Shown: positions 49,801 through 59,691 of the stretch, one piece after another
How positions within the stretch are numbered: the stretch's first letter is position 1
Layout: the number at the start of each line of letters is the position of its first letter
NCBI RefSeq assembly: GCF_007655135.1
Contig: NC_045130.1
Coordinates: 10,416,001 to 10,480,000, forward strand
Source of the DNA: Punica granatum
Taxonomy: Eukaryota; Streptophyta; Magnoliopsida; Myrtales; Lythraceae
Length of the DNA stretch: 64,000 nucleotides
Direction of reading: 5' to 3'
Translations under genes and position numbers: made by a program
The notes under the pieces: model-generated
Told to the model about the DNA's origin: nothing
What the model saw: the letters and a program-made list of their open reading frames with translations, nothing else
The model's database searches: none

Positions 49801-50493
49801 ATGGCTCTCCTATCTTACTCGTTGCCATCCATCCTTCTAATTGTCGCAACGTCCTTGCATGCAACAAACGCTGTGGAATATGTTGTCTCCAACACCGTCC
49901 CAAACACCGAAGGTGGCGCCATCTTCAGGGACAAGCTCGGGCAGGATTACGCCCGCCAGACGATGGCCTCTGCATCGGAGTTCATCTGGCAGACCCTCCG
50001 ACAGCCCAACGAGGCCGACCGCAAGCCCATAGCCAGGGTGACCCTCGTGGTGGAAAATTTCGAGGGTATCGCATATACCATCAATAGTAGTGAGATTCAT
50101 GTCAGCGCTAATTCCTATATCCGGAATATCAAGGGCGATATCAAGACTGATTTTAATGGTGTACTGTACCACGAGATGACCCACGTATGGCAGTGGGACG
50201 GCAAGAGGCAGGGGCATGCCCCGAATGTGACAGAAGGGGTGGCGGATTTTGTGAGGTTGAGGGCGAACTATGCCCCCCCAACCTGGCCGCCTCGAGGGTC
50301 TGGCCAGTTCTGGCACGAAGGGTATGCGGTGACAGCCTATTTCTTGGACTACTGCGAAGGCCTCAAGAACGGTTTCGTGGCCGACCTCAACATGAAGATG
50401 AAGGACGGATACAATGACTCGTTCTTTATGGAGTTGCTGGGAAAGCCGGTCGATCAGCTCTGGAGCGAGTACAAGGCTCGGTATGGAAATTGA
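49801..50493 (+). CDS. Basic secretory protein (BSP/NtPRp27-like, HExxH), copy 1
   Basis: Single-exon gene of 230 residues with an ACC-ATG-G start context. Residues 1-24 ('MALLSYSLPSILLIVATSLH' then ATNA) form a signal peptide; the mature protein starts near V25. The plant BSP domain covers the rest: 'TFV'-like strands at 80-85, 'SYIRNIKGDIKTDFNGVLYH', the zinc-binding HEMTH at 124-128 ('YHEMTHVWQW'), 'TEGVADFVRLRANYAP' at 144-159 and 'WHEGYAVTAYFLDYCE' at 171-186. Families with this domain (PF04450) include tobacco NtPRp27 and barley/wheat defence-related secreted proteins; metallopeptidase activity is predicted from HExxH but seldom shown. Full-length, no defects. It lies inside the candidate Helitron and differs from copy 2 mainly at synonymous sites. 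Confidence 0.93.
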   Translation: MALLSYSLPSILLIVATSLHATNAVEYVVSNTVPNTEGGAIFRDKLGQDYARQTMASASEFIWQTLRQPNEADRKPIARVTLVVENFEGIAYTINSSEIHVSANSYIRNIKGDIKTDFNGVLYHEMTHVWQWDGKRQGHAPNVTEGVADFVRLRANYAPPTWPPRGSGQFWHEGYAVTAYFLDYCEGLKNGFVADLNMKMKDGYNDSFFMELLGKPVDQLWSEYKARYGN

Positions 50494-50636
50494 AGCTACT
50501 CACAGCAACAAGTGTCTTTGGTAGTATTGTTACCTCTAAGACCACGCAATTGATCGGATAACAGACATACTTACAATAAGATTGTATATCTGATCAATAT
50601 AGAAAAGAAATAGGTATCTTATATTGCTAATAAGTG

Positions 50637-50793
50637 GAGAAAGAGTGTAGTACAGTGGCTAACACTCTCACCTGGTAATCTAGAAGTTCCATATTTGATT
50701 CTTATCAGTGGGACTACATGTGCCCCTTTATTTAGATATCCTTTCCGTTTCCTTATATTATGTCATGAGCTTCCTATTGTAACCGAAAAAAAA
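50637..50793 (+). mobile_element. tRNA-derived SINE with target duplication; absent from the paralogue
   Basis: Same family as 20736-20893: 'GTACAGTGGCTAACACTCTC' (A-box region), diverged B-box, 'CAGTGGGACTACATGTGCCC', and a 3' tail 'TTGTAACCGAAAAAAA'. It is flanked by ATATTGCTAATAAGTG at about 50620-50635 and again at 50793-50808, a 16-bp target duplication. At the equivalent place after BSP gene 2 (59604-59619) only one copy of the target ('GTATTGCTAAAACGTG') is present. Confidence 0.85.
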
Positions 50794-51184
50794 TATTGCT
50801 AATAAGTGAAGCAGCGCGTTTATGGTATCACCAATCATGATAAGTAAATAAATACCCCACTTTATGGAAATAGTTAATCGCGCGGAGATGGAGTTTGCTT
50901 CCTTTGGTTTAGATTGTCTAAATCTTCAATTATTCTAATGTCGAATGACATGATTTCAGATCCAAAATTGATCTCTTCTGGTCCTTCGGATTCCATAGGA
51001 TCATTGTCAATTAGTTTCAATGACCAAAAGCATGAACACCAAAACAAAACTATCTATATCTATACATATACTCAATATAAAAAAGTGTAAGCTCATGTTT
51101 TGCTGCTTCATATTTTAATACCCAAAATGCCCTTATATTTCTCTTATAATTCCTAAAATGCCTCTCACAACTTTTTTAGTGTGA

Positions 51185-51350
51185 ATCATAGTATTCGAAA
51201 ATCTAATTTCGGTCAGACTAATTCAGTCGAGCCGGGTTGGCCCACTAAATGATAAAACTCTCACAGCGTCAATTTTCTGCATTCACAAGAACTTGGACCC
51301 TAAATTTTCTTTAAACAGAACAAACGTCGAATCACTTGAACTAAGCCAGG
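51185..51350 (-). mobile_element. SINE-like element, 16463 family (inverted)
   Basis: On the minus strand it shares 'GTTCAAGTGATTCG', a weak B-box, 'TTAGTGGGCCAACCCGGCTC' and 'GAATTAGTCTGACC' with the element at 16463-16641. Ends are approximate; no clear target duplication. Confidence 0.55.
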
Positions 51351-51804
51351 TTGATTGTCCTCCCACAACTTAAAACACACCGTATCCCATCCTTTTTGAT
51401 ATACCGTTCTCCTTTTCCAACACTATTTTTCTCATGTACATTGAAACATATAGGAATAAAAACAAAAACAGAAGAGGATATTGACAAGTACAAACAAAAG
51501 ATAACACGTGTTCGATTTCCCCTCTTTATGTCCAATTGAAAGGGGAAAAAAACTACATTTGATGAGAAAATAAATTACAATAAAAATAACAAATATGGAG
51601 AAAACAACTTAATCCTAAGTAACCTTTGCTCTCCCTTGAAACGTTACTAATGACCAAGAGACACCAAAGGGTGTGACAGACATTTTATCTTCATTATATA
51701 TATATATATAATAAACCCTTGCGTCGAAAACGGAAATGACATTGAGAGATCCGATTAGAAAGGGGAGGGAACAAAGCGGTTGCTCCTGGATCGTCCGGCA
51801 TTCA

Positions 51805-52040
51805 GGTGGTGTTTGGTTTCATAGTAGGATTTTAGAATTGTGATTTTGATTTTGATTTTGAGTGGTATAAATGGGGTCCACCCTTTGACTTTGTAAGAGT
51901 TATGTTGTTTTGTTGTGGAAAAAAGTAATATAAATGGGACCCACTCTTTGACTTTGTATGAGTTATTTTGTTTTGTAGTGGGTAGAATTAAGTTAGAATT
52001 GTGATTCTAAAATATAACTCTGAAACCAAACAGAGCCTGA
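51805..52040 (-). mobile_element. MITE-like element
   Basis: Inverted ends 'GTGTTTGGTTTCATAGTA' (51811) and 'CTCTGAAACCAAACAGAGCC' (52018). Inside, the block 'GTGGTATAAATGGGGTCCAC' is repeated in diverged form. Related in structure to the TTTAAC family but more diverged. Confidence 0.65.
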
Positions 52041-52132
52041 TCAATTTCCCTAGGTTTTTATTTTACTGTACAATATTTCTATTAATAACCTGTTTTTTTT
52101 TATAAGTTAATGGGGACAAAGACCCAAAAAAA

Positions 52133-53022
52133 TTAAAGAATAACAAGGCGGGACGTAGAAACCCGAGAAATATCCCCTAACAACAAAATCTCTAAACCAT
52201 TAGAAACTGAACACCAAGTGGGAGCGAGATCACCTGCCGAGAGCCAATCCGTACAATAATTCCCTTCGCAGAATACGTGATTAATTTGAACCTCCCATTC
52301 TTGAGCCAGTAGCCTGCTGATTTCCTTCACCAGTGGTTTGAGCAGAGGATTGCAATGTGTCCGACCTTGGATTAGGTCCCAAGCCACTAATGAATCCCAA
52401 GCATGATGCAGACCAGTAGCGAAGCCCCGTAGTTCTGCCACCATATAAGATGCGATAGCAATATTCTACATGAACCCGCTGATCCAATTCCCGTTTGTAT
52501 CACGAAGAATACCTCCCACGCCTGCCAAACCCGGATTGCCATGAGAAGCTCCATCAATATTTTGCTTGATAAAGCCATCTGGTGGTCTATGCTATTGATT
52601 TAGATGCCAAGAACGTCCCACACCCAAAGCAGCTGAATTTTGCCGCGGCAAAGTTAAGTTTCGACTCACCTCTAGAAACCAAGAGGCTGGATTCGAAGGT
52701 CGTCAAAAATCGTCTTGGAAAAATTCCTTATTCCTCCAATTCCATAAAAGCCAACAGCCAGTTCCAAAGATACACGACTAATAAGCAGGAACTATATTCC
52801 GAGAGTAAGGGCTTGAGCGCAGGTTAAAAAGCAGCCATTCATGTAGAGATTATGAGAAGAAATGTGTTCGAGCAGAAATGTTTAGCAAACTCTCCCAAAC
52901 AGGCCTGACATAAGCACAATCTCGCCGAACATGGAGAGTAGTCTCACTTGCTGCATTACGCTGGGGACAAATTGCGGAAGCAGTGAACTTGCATTTCACA
53001 CGATATGTATTGGTGAGGAGTC
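52133..53022 (-). pseudogene. LINE reverse-transcriptase tail: zf-RVT plus RNase H fragment
   Basis: On the minus strand the translation runs 'RLLTNTYRVKCKFTASAICP' then 'RRDCAYVRPVWESLL' (zf-RVT domain), a degraded linker with stops, then 'GFIKQNIDGASHGNPGLAGV', 'GGILRDTNGNWISGF', a stop (TAG, about 52467-52469), and 'MVAELRGFATGLHHAWDSLV' to 'HVFCEGNYCTDWLSAGDLAP' (plant-type RNase H fold). This is the 3' part of a non-LTR retrotransposon ORF2. Several stops make it dead. It ends close to the start of duplication block B. Confidence 0.8.
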
Positions 53023-53027
53023 TCTAC

Positions 53028-55690
53028 GTGAGAAAACACACTAGTGTCAAAACAAATGATGGAGCTTCTCCTTTTTTTATATAGAGTATAGATTCCCAAG
53101 GAGACTTTTACAAATTGTTTCGAGATACAAATTAATGTAACTACTCTCAATGTTTTTTTATTTATTTTCTAATATTTTGTGTTATAAATTTAGTAATATC
53201 AACAATATAAACAAATGCCCGAGCAATATGCGAGCAATTTATTTAATTTTAAAATACTTAATATGTACTTAAATGCTCAGTAATTTATTTGATTGTATAA
53301 TGCAACACTAAATTTTCATCTCTTCAGTTCTTAATCAGTGCAACAACTTATTTCCATTTGGACATTTTTCCTCTCTTTACTCTAAATATCCACTACTTAA
53401 AATTATTTTCTTAAAAAAAATAGAGAAATGTTTTTGAAATTTTTACAGTAAATGAGCAAAAAATATAATGTTACTCATTTAACCCGAAATATCATTTTTT
53501 TCAATGTTCCATTACTCATTTAATCTCAATGCCAAAAATAAAAAGTAAAATTTCATGTTGAAATAAAATGATTTTCATGACAAATAAAAAGACAAAATCA
53601 CCTAATAACTTAATAAAAAATATATTTAAACTTAATACTGTTTACATAATTGTTTTTTCATTTTCATTGAAGTTTATTTTTCTAGAAATTCATACAAAAA
53701 AAGATTTACTCGTTCGTGATGCTCATATATTTATACTGTTCAATTTTTATTTCATTTAATTAGGTCATAATCTTTTAAATTGTGAAATATCAATTTAGAT
53801 AATATTCATGCATTTCTAATTCTAATAAATAGTGCATACTATATTAGCCACGTTATATGAAAAATCTACCCTTCCTCTTTAGAAAGCAATTAAAGTAAAG
53901 GATGGAATATATAACATTCAATGCAACGTCTTCAGTTAATAACCATATAAAAAATTATCTCCTTGGAACAATTATCCAAGGAATGAGAACACTGTCACAT
54001 AAGGGGCACACACATTCTAAATCATTTTTTTTTGTCTTTTTTCAAGTGAAAAATTATTTGGAGATTTAAATATTTGATTGTGTATTTCATTGTTTTAGCA
54101 TAAAGATTTCTAATTAAGTAATTAAATACTAGGATGAAGATATTTGGGACTAAGGATCTTTGCTTCTCATTCATTATACAAAAATATGAATTCCTTTTTT
54201 AAGTAATATTATGGTTTAGTAGATTTGTAAAGTAAAAGATTGAAAAAAAAATCCAAATGGTAAGTCCAATGTATTGAATAAGAAAGAAAGAGATGATAAT
54301 TAGATAGCGATTTAAGGAATTTATTCACCTTTCATTAGAGCAATTAATGTACTACAAGGGCATTTTGGTACCACGAATAGCAAACGGAGTGGATAAGGTT
54401 ACAAATAGTCCCAGCCTTTAATTATGTTAACGTCGTTCTTTAATTCCTAGGCTGTCGGTCGTGGCTGGAAGCCTAGAAGGGATAGTATCGTAGCTATCCG
54501 CATTAATACGTCCCTCTCCCAAACTAGCCGATCGATCCCACAGTTGAATGATGAATTACCCTCCTAAGAATTTACGCTAATTAATTGATTGGATGTATTT
54601 TCTGTTAAGCGCATTAGTTGACCTGTACTTGATTAACTATGTATGGGCCGGTGAGCCTCGTAAAGAACGAGGAAACCTAACTAACTATACAAGACCTAAA
54701 TCGGGAAAGAAAAAAGTAATTGAAAAATACGACCTAAACCTGTTAATTATTCCGTGCAGCTATATATATTAAACCCTTTGTTCTGTAGTTTTATAAAGTT
54801 CATTAACCGGAAAAATACCAGTTTCCAGCGGATACTAATTAGATTAACGAGAGGATTTGGGGAATTCTCCTTCTAATTTATGCTAATTAGTTGATTGGAT
54901 ATTACGTAAACTATGTCATGGCTTTTATGTGGTTCAACAATGATGTGTAGATTGTTTGCATTTCTCTTCCAGAAATGACTGAGCGATATGGCAGAAGTCG
55001 ATTTTCTAGTTGGGGTGTGAGCAAAAACTGGAAAACCGAGGTCGGTGAAATCTGACCCGACATAATATTGACAAAATCAAAAGCTGAAAACCGTTGATAA
55101 ATTTTGGGCAGTTTCCATGAGTATATTTGGTTCTTGGTTCAGGTTTTGTGTTCAGGAACGAAATGCATCCCCAATATAGTAAGCTCAACCACTACCTAGT
55201 CATCCAATCCACAACAAAATTCCCTTCTCGGGATGACTTTCTTCGACCTGCCAATCATGCGATAAGAATGATCGGATGTATGCCCTCACAAGAGGCAACG
55301 GCTGAGGCGTACAAGTACTTCCCATCAAGAGACGAGAAACAATACGCCGACCAAGTTGATGAAGCTCCAGAATCACCATGAAAAGAAGACTAATTCTGAT
55401 TTTTAAAATTGCTCGAGTGGCGTAATAATATATTTAAGGGCAACTCTATTTTCCCTATGTTTATAAATAATATATCAACCATACATACGATTTTCTTGAC
55501 CAAAATTACGCGCATTTATGTTTCCAGAAAACAAGGAAAACTTTTCCAAGAGTTCAATTTTCTCTTCTTGATTCATGATTGAAAGTATTTGGCATGAATA
55601 ATATACTCATTAATTTTCCAGTTGACAGGATTTTTCTTTTTGTGACGAAAATTGATGGGAAAAAGGCAAATTGGATGGAATCTGACAGAC
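53028..55690. repeat. Tandem duplication block B (truncated spacer copy)
   Basis: Colinear with 45319-47913, with scattered substitutions and small indels (for example 'GTGAGAAAACACACTAGTG' versus 'GTGAAAACACACTAATGTG'). It ends at about 55690 in 'GACAGACATATTTGAGGTTACAAATAG', where the sequence jumps back to the equivalent of 46763. The first 65 bp are the Helitron 5' end at 53092. No gene; an open frame at 55127-55381 matches those at 47383 and 56326. Confidence 0.85.
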
Positions 55691-57049
55691 ATATTTGAGG
55701 TTACAAATAGTCCCAGCTTTTAATTATATAATGTCGTTCTTTAATTCAAAGGCTGTCGGTCGCGGCCGGAAGCCTAGAAGGGATAGTATCTTAGCCATCC
55801 GCATTAATACGTCCCTCTCCCGCACTAGCCGATCGATCCCATAGTTGAATGATGAATTGCTCTCCTAAGAATTTACACTAATTAGTTGATTAGATGTACT
55901 TTTCTGTTAATTACGTAGGGTCCGGTGAGCCTCGTAAATGAGGAAACCTAAATAACTATACAAGACCTAAATCGGGAAAGAAAAAAGTACTTGAAAAATT
56001 CCATTAATGAGAATCAAATGCAAAACATATTAATTATTCCATGCCGCTATATATATTAAATCCTTTGTTCCCTAGTATTACAAAGTTCATTGAGCGGAAA
56101 AATACAAGTTTCCAGCAGATATTAGTTAGATTAACGAGAGGATTTGGGGAATTCTCCTTCTAATTTATGCTAATTAGTTGATTGGATATTACGTAAGCTA
56201 TGTCATGGCTTTTATGCGGTTCAACAATTATGTGTAGATTATACGCATTTCTCTTCTAGAAATGACTGAGCCATACGGCAGAAGTCGATTTTCCAGTTGG
56301 TTCAGGTTTCGCGTTCAAGAACGAAATGCATTCCCAATATAATAAGCTCAACCACCACCTTGTTATCCATTCCGCAGCAAAATTCCCTTCTCGGAATGAC
56401 TGTTTTCGACCTGCCAATCACGCGATAAGAATGATCGGATGTATGCCCTCACAAGAAGCAACAGCTGAGGCGTACACGTACTTCCCATCAAGAGACGAGA
56501 AACAATACGCCGACCAAGTCGATAAAGCTCCCGAATCACCATGAAAGGAACACTATATCTGATTTTTAAAATTGCTCGAGTGGCGTAATAATATATTCAA
56601 GGGCAACTCTATTTTCCCTATGTTTATAAATAATATATCAACCATACATACGATTTTCTTGACCGCAATTACGCGCATTTATGTTTCCAGAAAACAAGGA
56701 AAACTTTTCCCAGAGTTCAATTTTCTCTTCTTGATTCATGATTGAAAGTATTTGGCATGAATAATATACTCATTAATTTTCCAGTTGACAGGATTTTTCT
56801 TTTTTGTGACGAAAATTGAGGGGGAAAATGGCAAATTGGATGGAATCAGACAGACGTATGAGGAGTGAAACCATAAATTGTGCACTAACCCGGATAACTT
56901 CAATCAATTCAAGTAAGCACATTTGTATTGTACGTATTGCATATGTATATCCCATAATTATAGTTGCTTCAGTAGTCGCTTTAACCCTATGTTTGGGAGT
57001 AAAAGAAATGGATAGACGATTTAGATGATGATAAAGCTTTTACATATAA

Positions 57050-57090
57050 CTATATTCAAGACCCGGGCATGGGCATATGCGCGAGCTAAA
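57050..57090 (-). mobile_element. Helitron 3' terminus, paralogue of 48108
   Basis: On the minus strand a GC-rich palindrome ('CTCGCGCATATGCCC') precedes 'GGGTCTTGAATATAG|T'. The terminal CTAG of the 48108 copy is ATAG here. The body extends toward BSP gene 2; no matching 5' end was found to the right. Confidence 0.45.
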
Positions 57091-58683
57091 CTCGTTGGAC
57101 ATATTGAAGACACTGGTGACCTCCCATAGAAAATTAGTTGTTCAAATTTTTATTTTGCAACAATATATATGGTTAAAATTTATCTTTTATTAATGATATT
57201 TTGATTAAAATCTTTTAGTTATTTTGGTACAGATTGAAAAATGTCTTGTAAAATTTATATTTGTTCATTTTCAACAAAAATTTGAAGTTTCTCCGACTGG
57301 TAGAATAAGAGCTTTGATTTTAGTCTTGGAAGATGATGAGGGCCTATGTACAGAAATAGTGAGTTTTGTTAACCTCGTATAGATCTTTTGAGTTTCATTA
57401 ATAGTGTGACATAGTAATAATAATAATAATAATAATAATATACATGTGGCCTGATTTGTAAAAATTCAATAATCACTCGACGATGGCCTATCTATATCCT
57501 ACATGGTATCGTCCAAAGAGCATGATATCGTCCCAAGAGCATTGCTTCGGCTTTTTATAGATGTAAATAAATTAAAGCTTTTGTGATTGAAAGAGAGTTT
57601 GAATAGTAGTGTTTGTTAATGGCAAATGTCATCTCTTTATGCGGTGCATTAATTTTTAGTTCGTTACTTTTGTTGGGAAGAATTTTCAACGGGAGTAGTC
57701 AATCTCTTGCATCGAAGTTTCGCAAAACTGTCCCGTGGAACAGGTAATTAATTAGGTCGTAGTCCAAGTATGTCGCAAGAAAATTCAAACATGTGCGTAG
57801 TACGTCGGTGCAATGGATTCACGCCATTTGTTCTTAATGTTATCATCAAACACACACTGGATATATGCAAGAAACACTTGTACTCACCAATACGTGATTA
57901 AATCTCACGTCTCACGGGATTACCACCATCTCATATTCTTAAAGCCTCCTAGAAGATAATTCATGCATATATCTTAAGACTTTATGAAGATAATAATGCG
58001 TCTGTGGCTATTATTCTTTTGGAAATGGCTGAGCAATTTATCTACATTTACGTAATTTGTGACAATTTCTCTCTTTACATAGTGTGCGCTATATGATATT
58101 TGAAACTCCAATTGGTTCAACTAATCTAGATTCGAGCCGGCAAATTAAAGGATAAAATTCCTCTCTATAATCAAGTTTTTTTCATTTAATTTTTTTTTTG
58201 TGATTCTACCTTGTCAATTGGAGTGAGAAAAAAATCAATTAGATTGCAATAAATTTCTTAAATAAAGTGTTAATCACATGGAAAATTATCATAGTTATTG
58301 CTAAATGTAAGAATTCTATTGATTTTTTCTCATCACTCTATATTAATATATAAATTATTTAAGAAATTTTTATTTATAATACTCGAATCAATTTTTTTTT
58401 TAAGGAAAAAAACAAGTCTCCAATCATCTCAACAAAAGTTGACGTTACCCAGCAAAAGTCGACATTACCACACAAAAGTCGATCTTACCCAGCCAAAAAA
58501 AAAAAAAAAACAAAAACAAGAGTCGACATTTCTGTCACTTTCTTTGTACTTAAGAAATTTCACTTAGGCATGTAAAGTACGTTTTCATCCTGGTATACTC
58601 CTCATTTAAATTTCATATATGTTAAAATTTCATATGACTATTCATTATGACTGGTCAATTTATACTTTTCACCAGCACCAGTG
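57091..58683. other. Upstream region of BSP gene 2
   Basis: Matches 48150-49705 of block A with small indels. Contains the (TAA)n at 57414-57441 and a poly-A segment near 58495-58512. A 'GTCGACATTACC'-type phrase is repeated three to four times at 58438-58530 but about twice in block A. No gene recognised. Confidence 0.6.
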
Positions 58684-58692
58684 CTATATATA
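58684..58692 (+). promoter_or_regulatory. TATA box of BSP gene 2
   Basis: CTATATATA lies 89-97 bases before the ATG at 58781, aligned with the TATA box of copy 1. Confidence 0.6.
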
Positions 58693-58780
58693 TGTATGTG
58701 CGAGTGGAGAGGGAACATCGAGTTCTTATTGAGAAAAACCTCGTCACACACAAAAAGAGTGACAGATTAGAACAAACACC

Positions 58781-59470
58781 ATGGCTCTCCTATCTTACTC
58801 GTTGCCATCCATCCTTCTAATTGTCGCAACGTCCTTGCATGCAACAAACGCTGTGGAATATGTTGTCTCCAACACCGTCCCGAACACCGAAGGTGGCGCC
58901 ATCTTCAGGGACAAGCTCGGGCATGATTACGCCCGCCAGACGATGGCCTCCGCATCGGAGTTCATCTGGCAGACCCTTCGACAGCCCAACGAGGCCGATC
59001 GCAAGCCCATAGCCAGGGTGACCCTCGTGGTGGAAAATTTCGAGGGTATCGCATATGCCATCAATAATGAGATTCATGTCAGCGCTAATTCCTATATCCG
59101 GAATATCAAGGGCGATATCAAGACTGATTTTAATGGTGTACTGTACCACGAGATGACCCACATATGGCAGTGGGACGGCAAGAGGCAGGGGCGTGCCCCG
59201 AACGTGACAGAAGGGGTGGCGGATTTCGTGAGGCTGAGGGCGAACTATGCCCCCCCGACCTGGCCGCCTCGAGGGTCTGGCCAGTTCTGGCACGAAGGGT
59301 ATGCAGTGACAGCCTATTTCTTGGATTACTGCGAAGGCCTCAAGAACGGTTTCGTGGCCGACCTCAACATGAAGATGAAGGACGGATACAATGACTCATT
59401 CTTTATGGAGTTGTTGGGAAAGCCGGTGGATCAGCTCTGGAGCGAGTACAAGGCTCGGTATGGAAATTGA
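58781..59470 (+). CDS. Basic secretory protein (BSP/NtPRp27-like, HExxH), copy 2
   Basis: 229 residues, the same architecture as copy 1: an identical 24-residue signal peptide, the BSP domain, HEMTH at 123-127 ('HEMTHIWQW'), 'TEGVADFVRLRANYAP' and the same C-terminus 'LWSEYKARYGN'. Differences from copy 1: Q48H, T93A, one codon fewer in the 'NSSE' loop (here 'NNE'), V129I and H139R in copy 1 numbering. None touches the HExxH residues; H139R slightly raises basicity. Thirteen further differences are synonymous. Both copies are expected to be secreted to the apoplast. Upstream regions align back to the TATA box, so expression could be similar, though indels between -300 and -100 may matter. Confidence 0.93.
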   Translation: MALLSYSLPSILLIVATSLHATNAVEYVVSNTVPNTEGGAIFRDKLGHDYARQTMASASEFIWQTLRQPNEADRKPIARVTLVVENFEGIAYAINNEIHVSANSYIRNIKGDIKTDFNGVLYHEMTHIWQWDGKRQGRAPNVTEGVADFVRLRANYAPPTWPPRGSGQFWHEGYAVTAYFLDYCEGLKNGFVADLNMKMKDGYNDSFFMELLGKPVDQLWSEYKARYGN

Positions 59471-59691
59471 AGCTAGTCGCGCCGCCACAAGTGTCTTTGA
59501 TGGTATTGTTACCTATAAGACCGCACAATTGATCGGATAACATAGACATACTTACAATAAGATTGTATATCTGATCAATGCAGAAAAGAAATAGGCATCT
59601 TGTATTGCTAAAACGTGAAACAGCGCCTTTATGATGTCACCATGCGTGATCAAGGTAAGTAAATAAATACGCCACTTTATTGAAACATTAT

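Larger units (their letters stand above)
45319..50870. repeat. Tandem duplication block A (spacer plus BSP gene)
   Basis: This block matches 53028-55690 (its first 2.6 kb) and 55690-59683 (its last ~4.1 kb). It starts at the AACACACTAATGTG motif and ends after the shared 'AAGTAAATAAATACCCCACT'. It contains a 2.7-kb spacer, a Helitron-like terminus at 48108 and BSP gene 1. A SINE at 50637-50793 is present only here. Confidence 0.85.
50494..52132. other. 3' flank of BSP gene 1, SINEs and MITE
   Basis: Contains the SINE at 50637-50793, a Helitron-like 5' end at 51059 ('TCTATACATATACTCAATAT'), a diverged SINE inverted at 51185-51350, a TA run near 51696-51710, and a MITE-like segment at 51805-52040. 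No gene recognised. Confidence 0.55.
48108..53092 (-). mobile_element. Candidate Helitron enclosing BSP gene 1 and a LINE fragment
   Basis: 5' end (minus strand, at 53092): A|TCTATACTCTATATAAAA. 3' end (minus, at 48108): a GC-rich palindrome 'CTCGCACTTATGCGCGGG' about 10 nt before CTAG at 48111-48108, followed by T. In the paralogous copy at 57050-57090 the palindrome is clearer ('GCTCGCGCATATGCCCATG') but the last CTAG reads ATAG. A|T insertion context is correct at both ends. Within lie BSP gene 1 on the opposite strand, a second Helitron-like 5' end at 51059, a SINE and a LINE remnant. No Rep/helicase. The pairing of these two ends is inferred. Confidence 0.5.
55690..59683. repeat. Tandem duplication block C (second spacer part plus BSP gene 2)
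   Basis: Colinear with about 46763-50870, without the SINE. It therefore repeats, directly next to block B, a ~1.15-kb segment (equivalent to 46763-47913) that occurs only once in block A. Includes the Helitron-like 3' end at 57050 and BSP gene 2. A TAA microsatellite (57414-57441) is expanded relative to block A. Confidence 0.85.

Noticed and set aside
49837..50316. Long antisense open frame in BSP gene 1 (and 58817-59293 in gene 2)
   Set aside because: Shadow of the GC-biased third codon positions of the real BSP genes.
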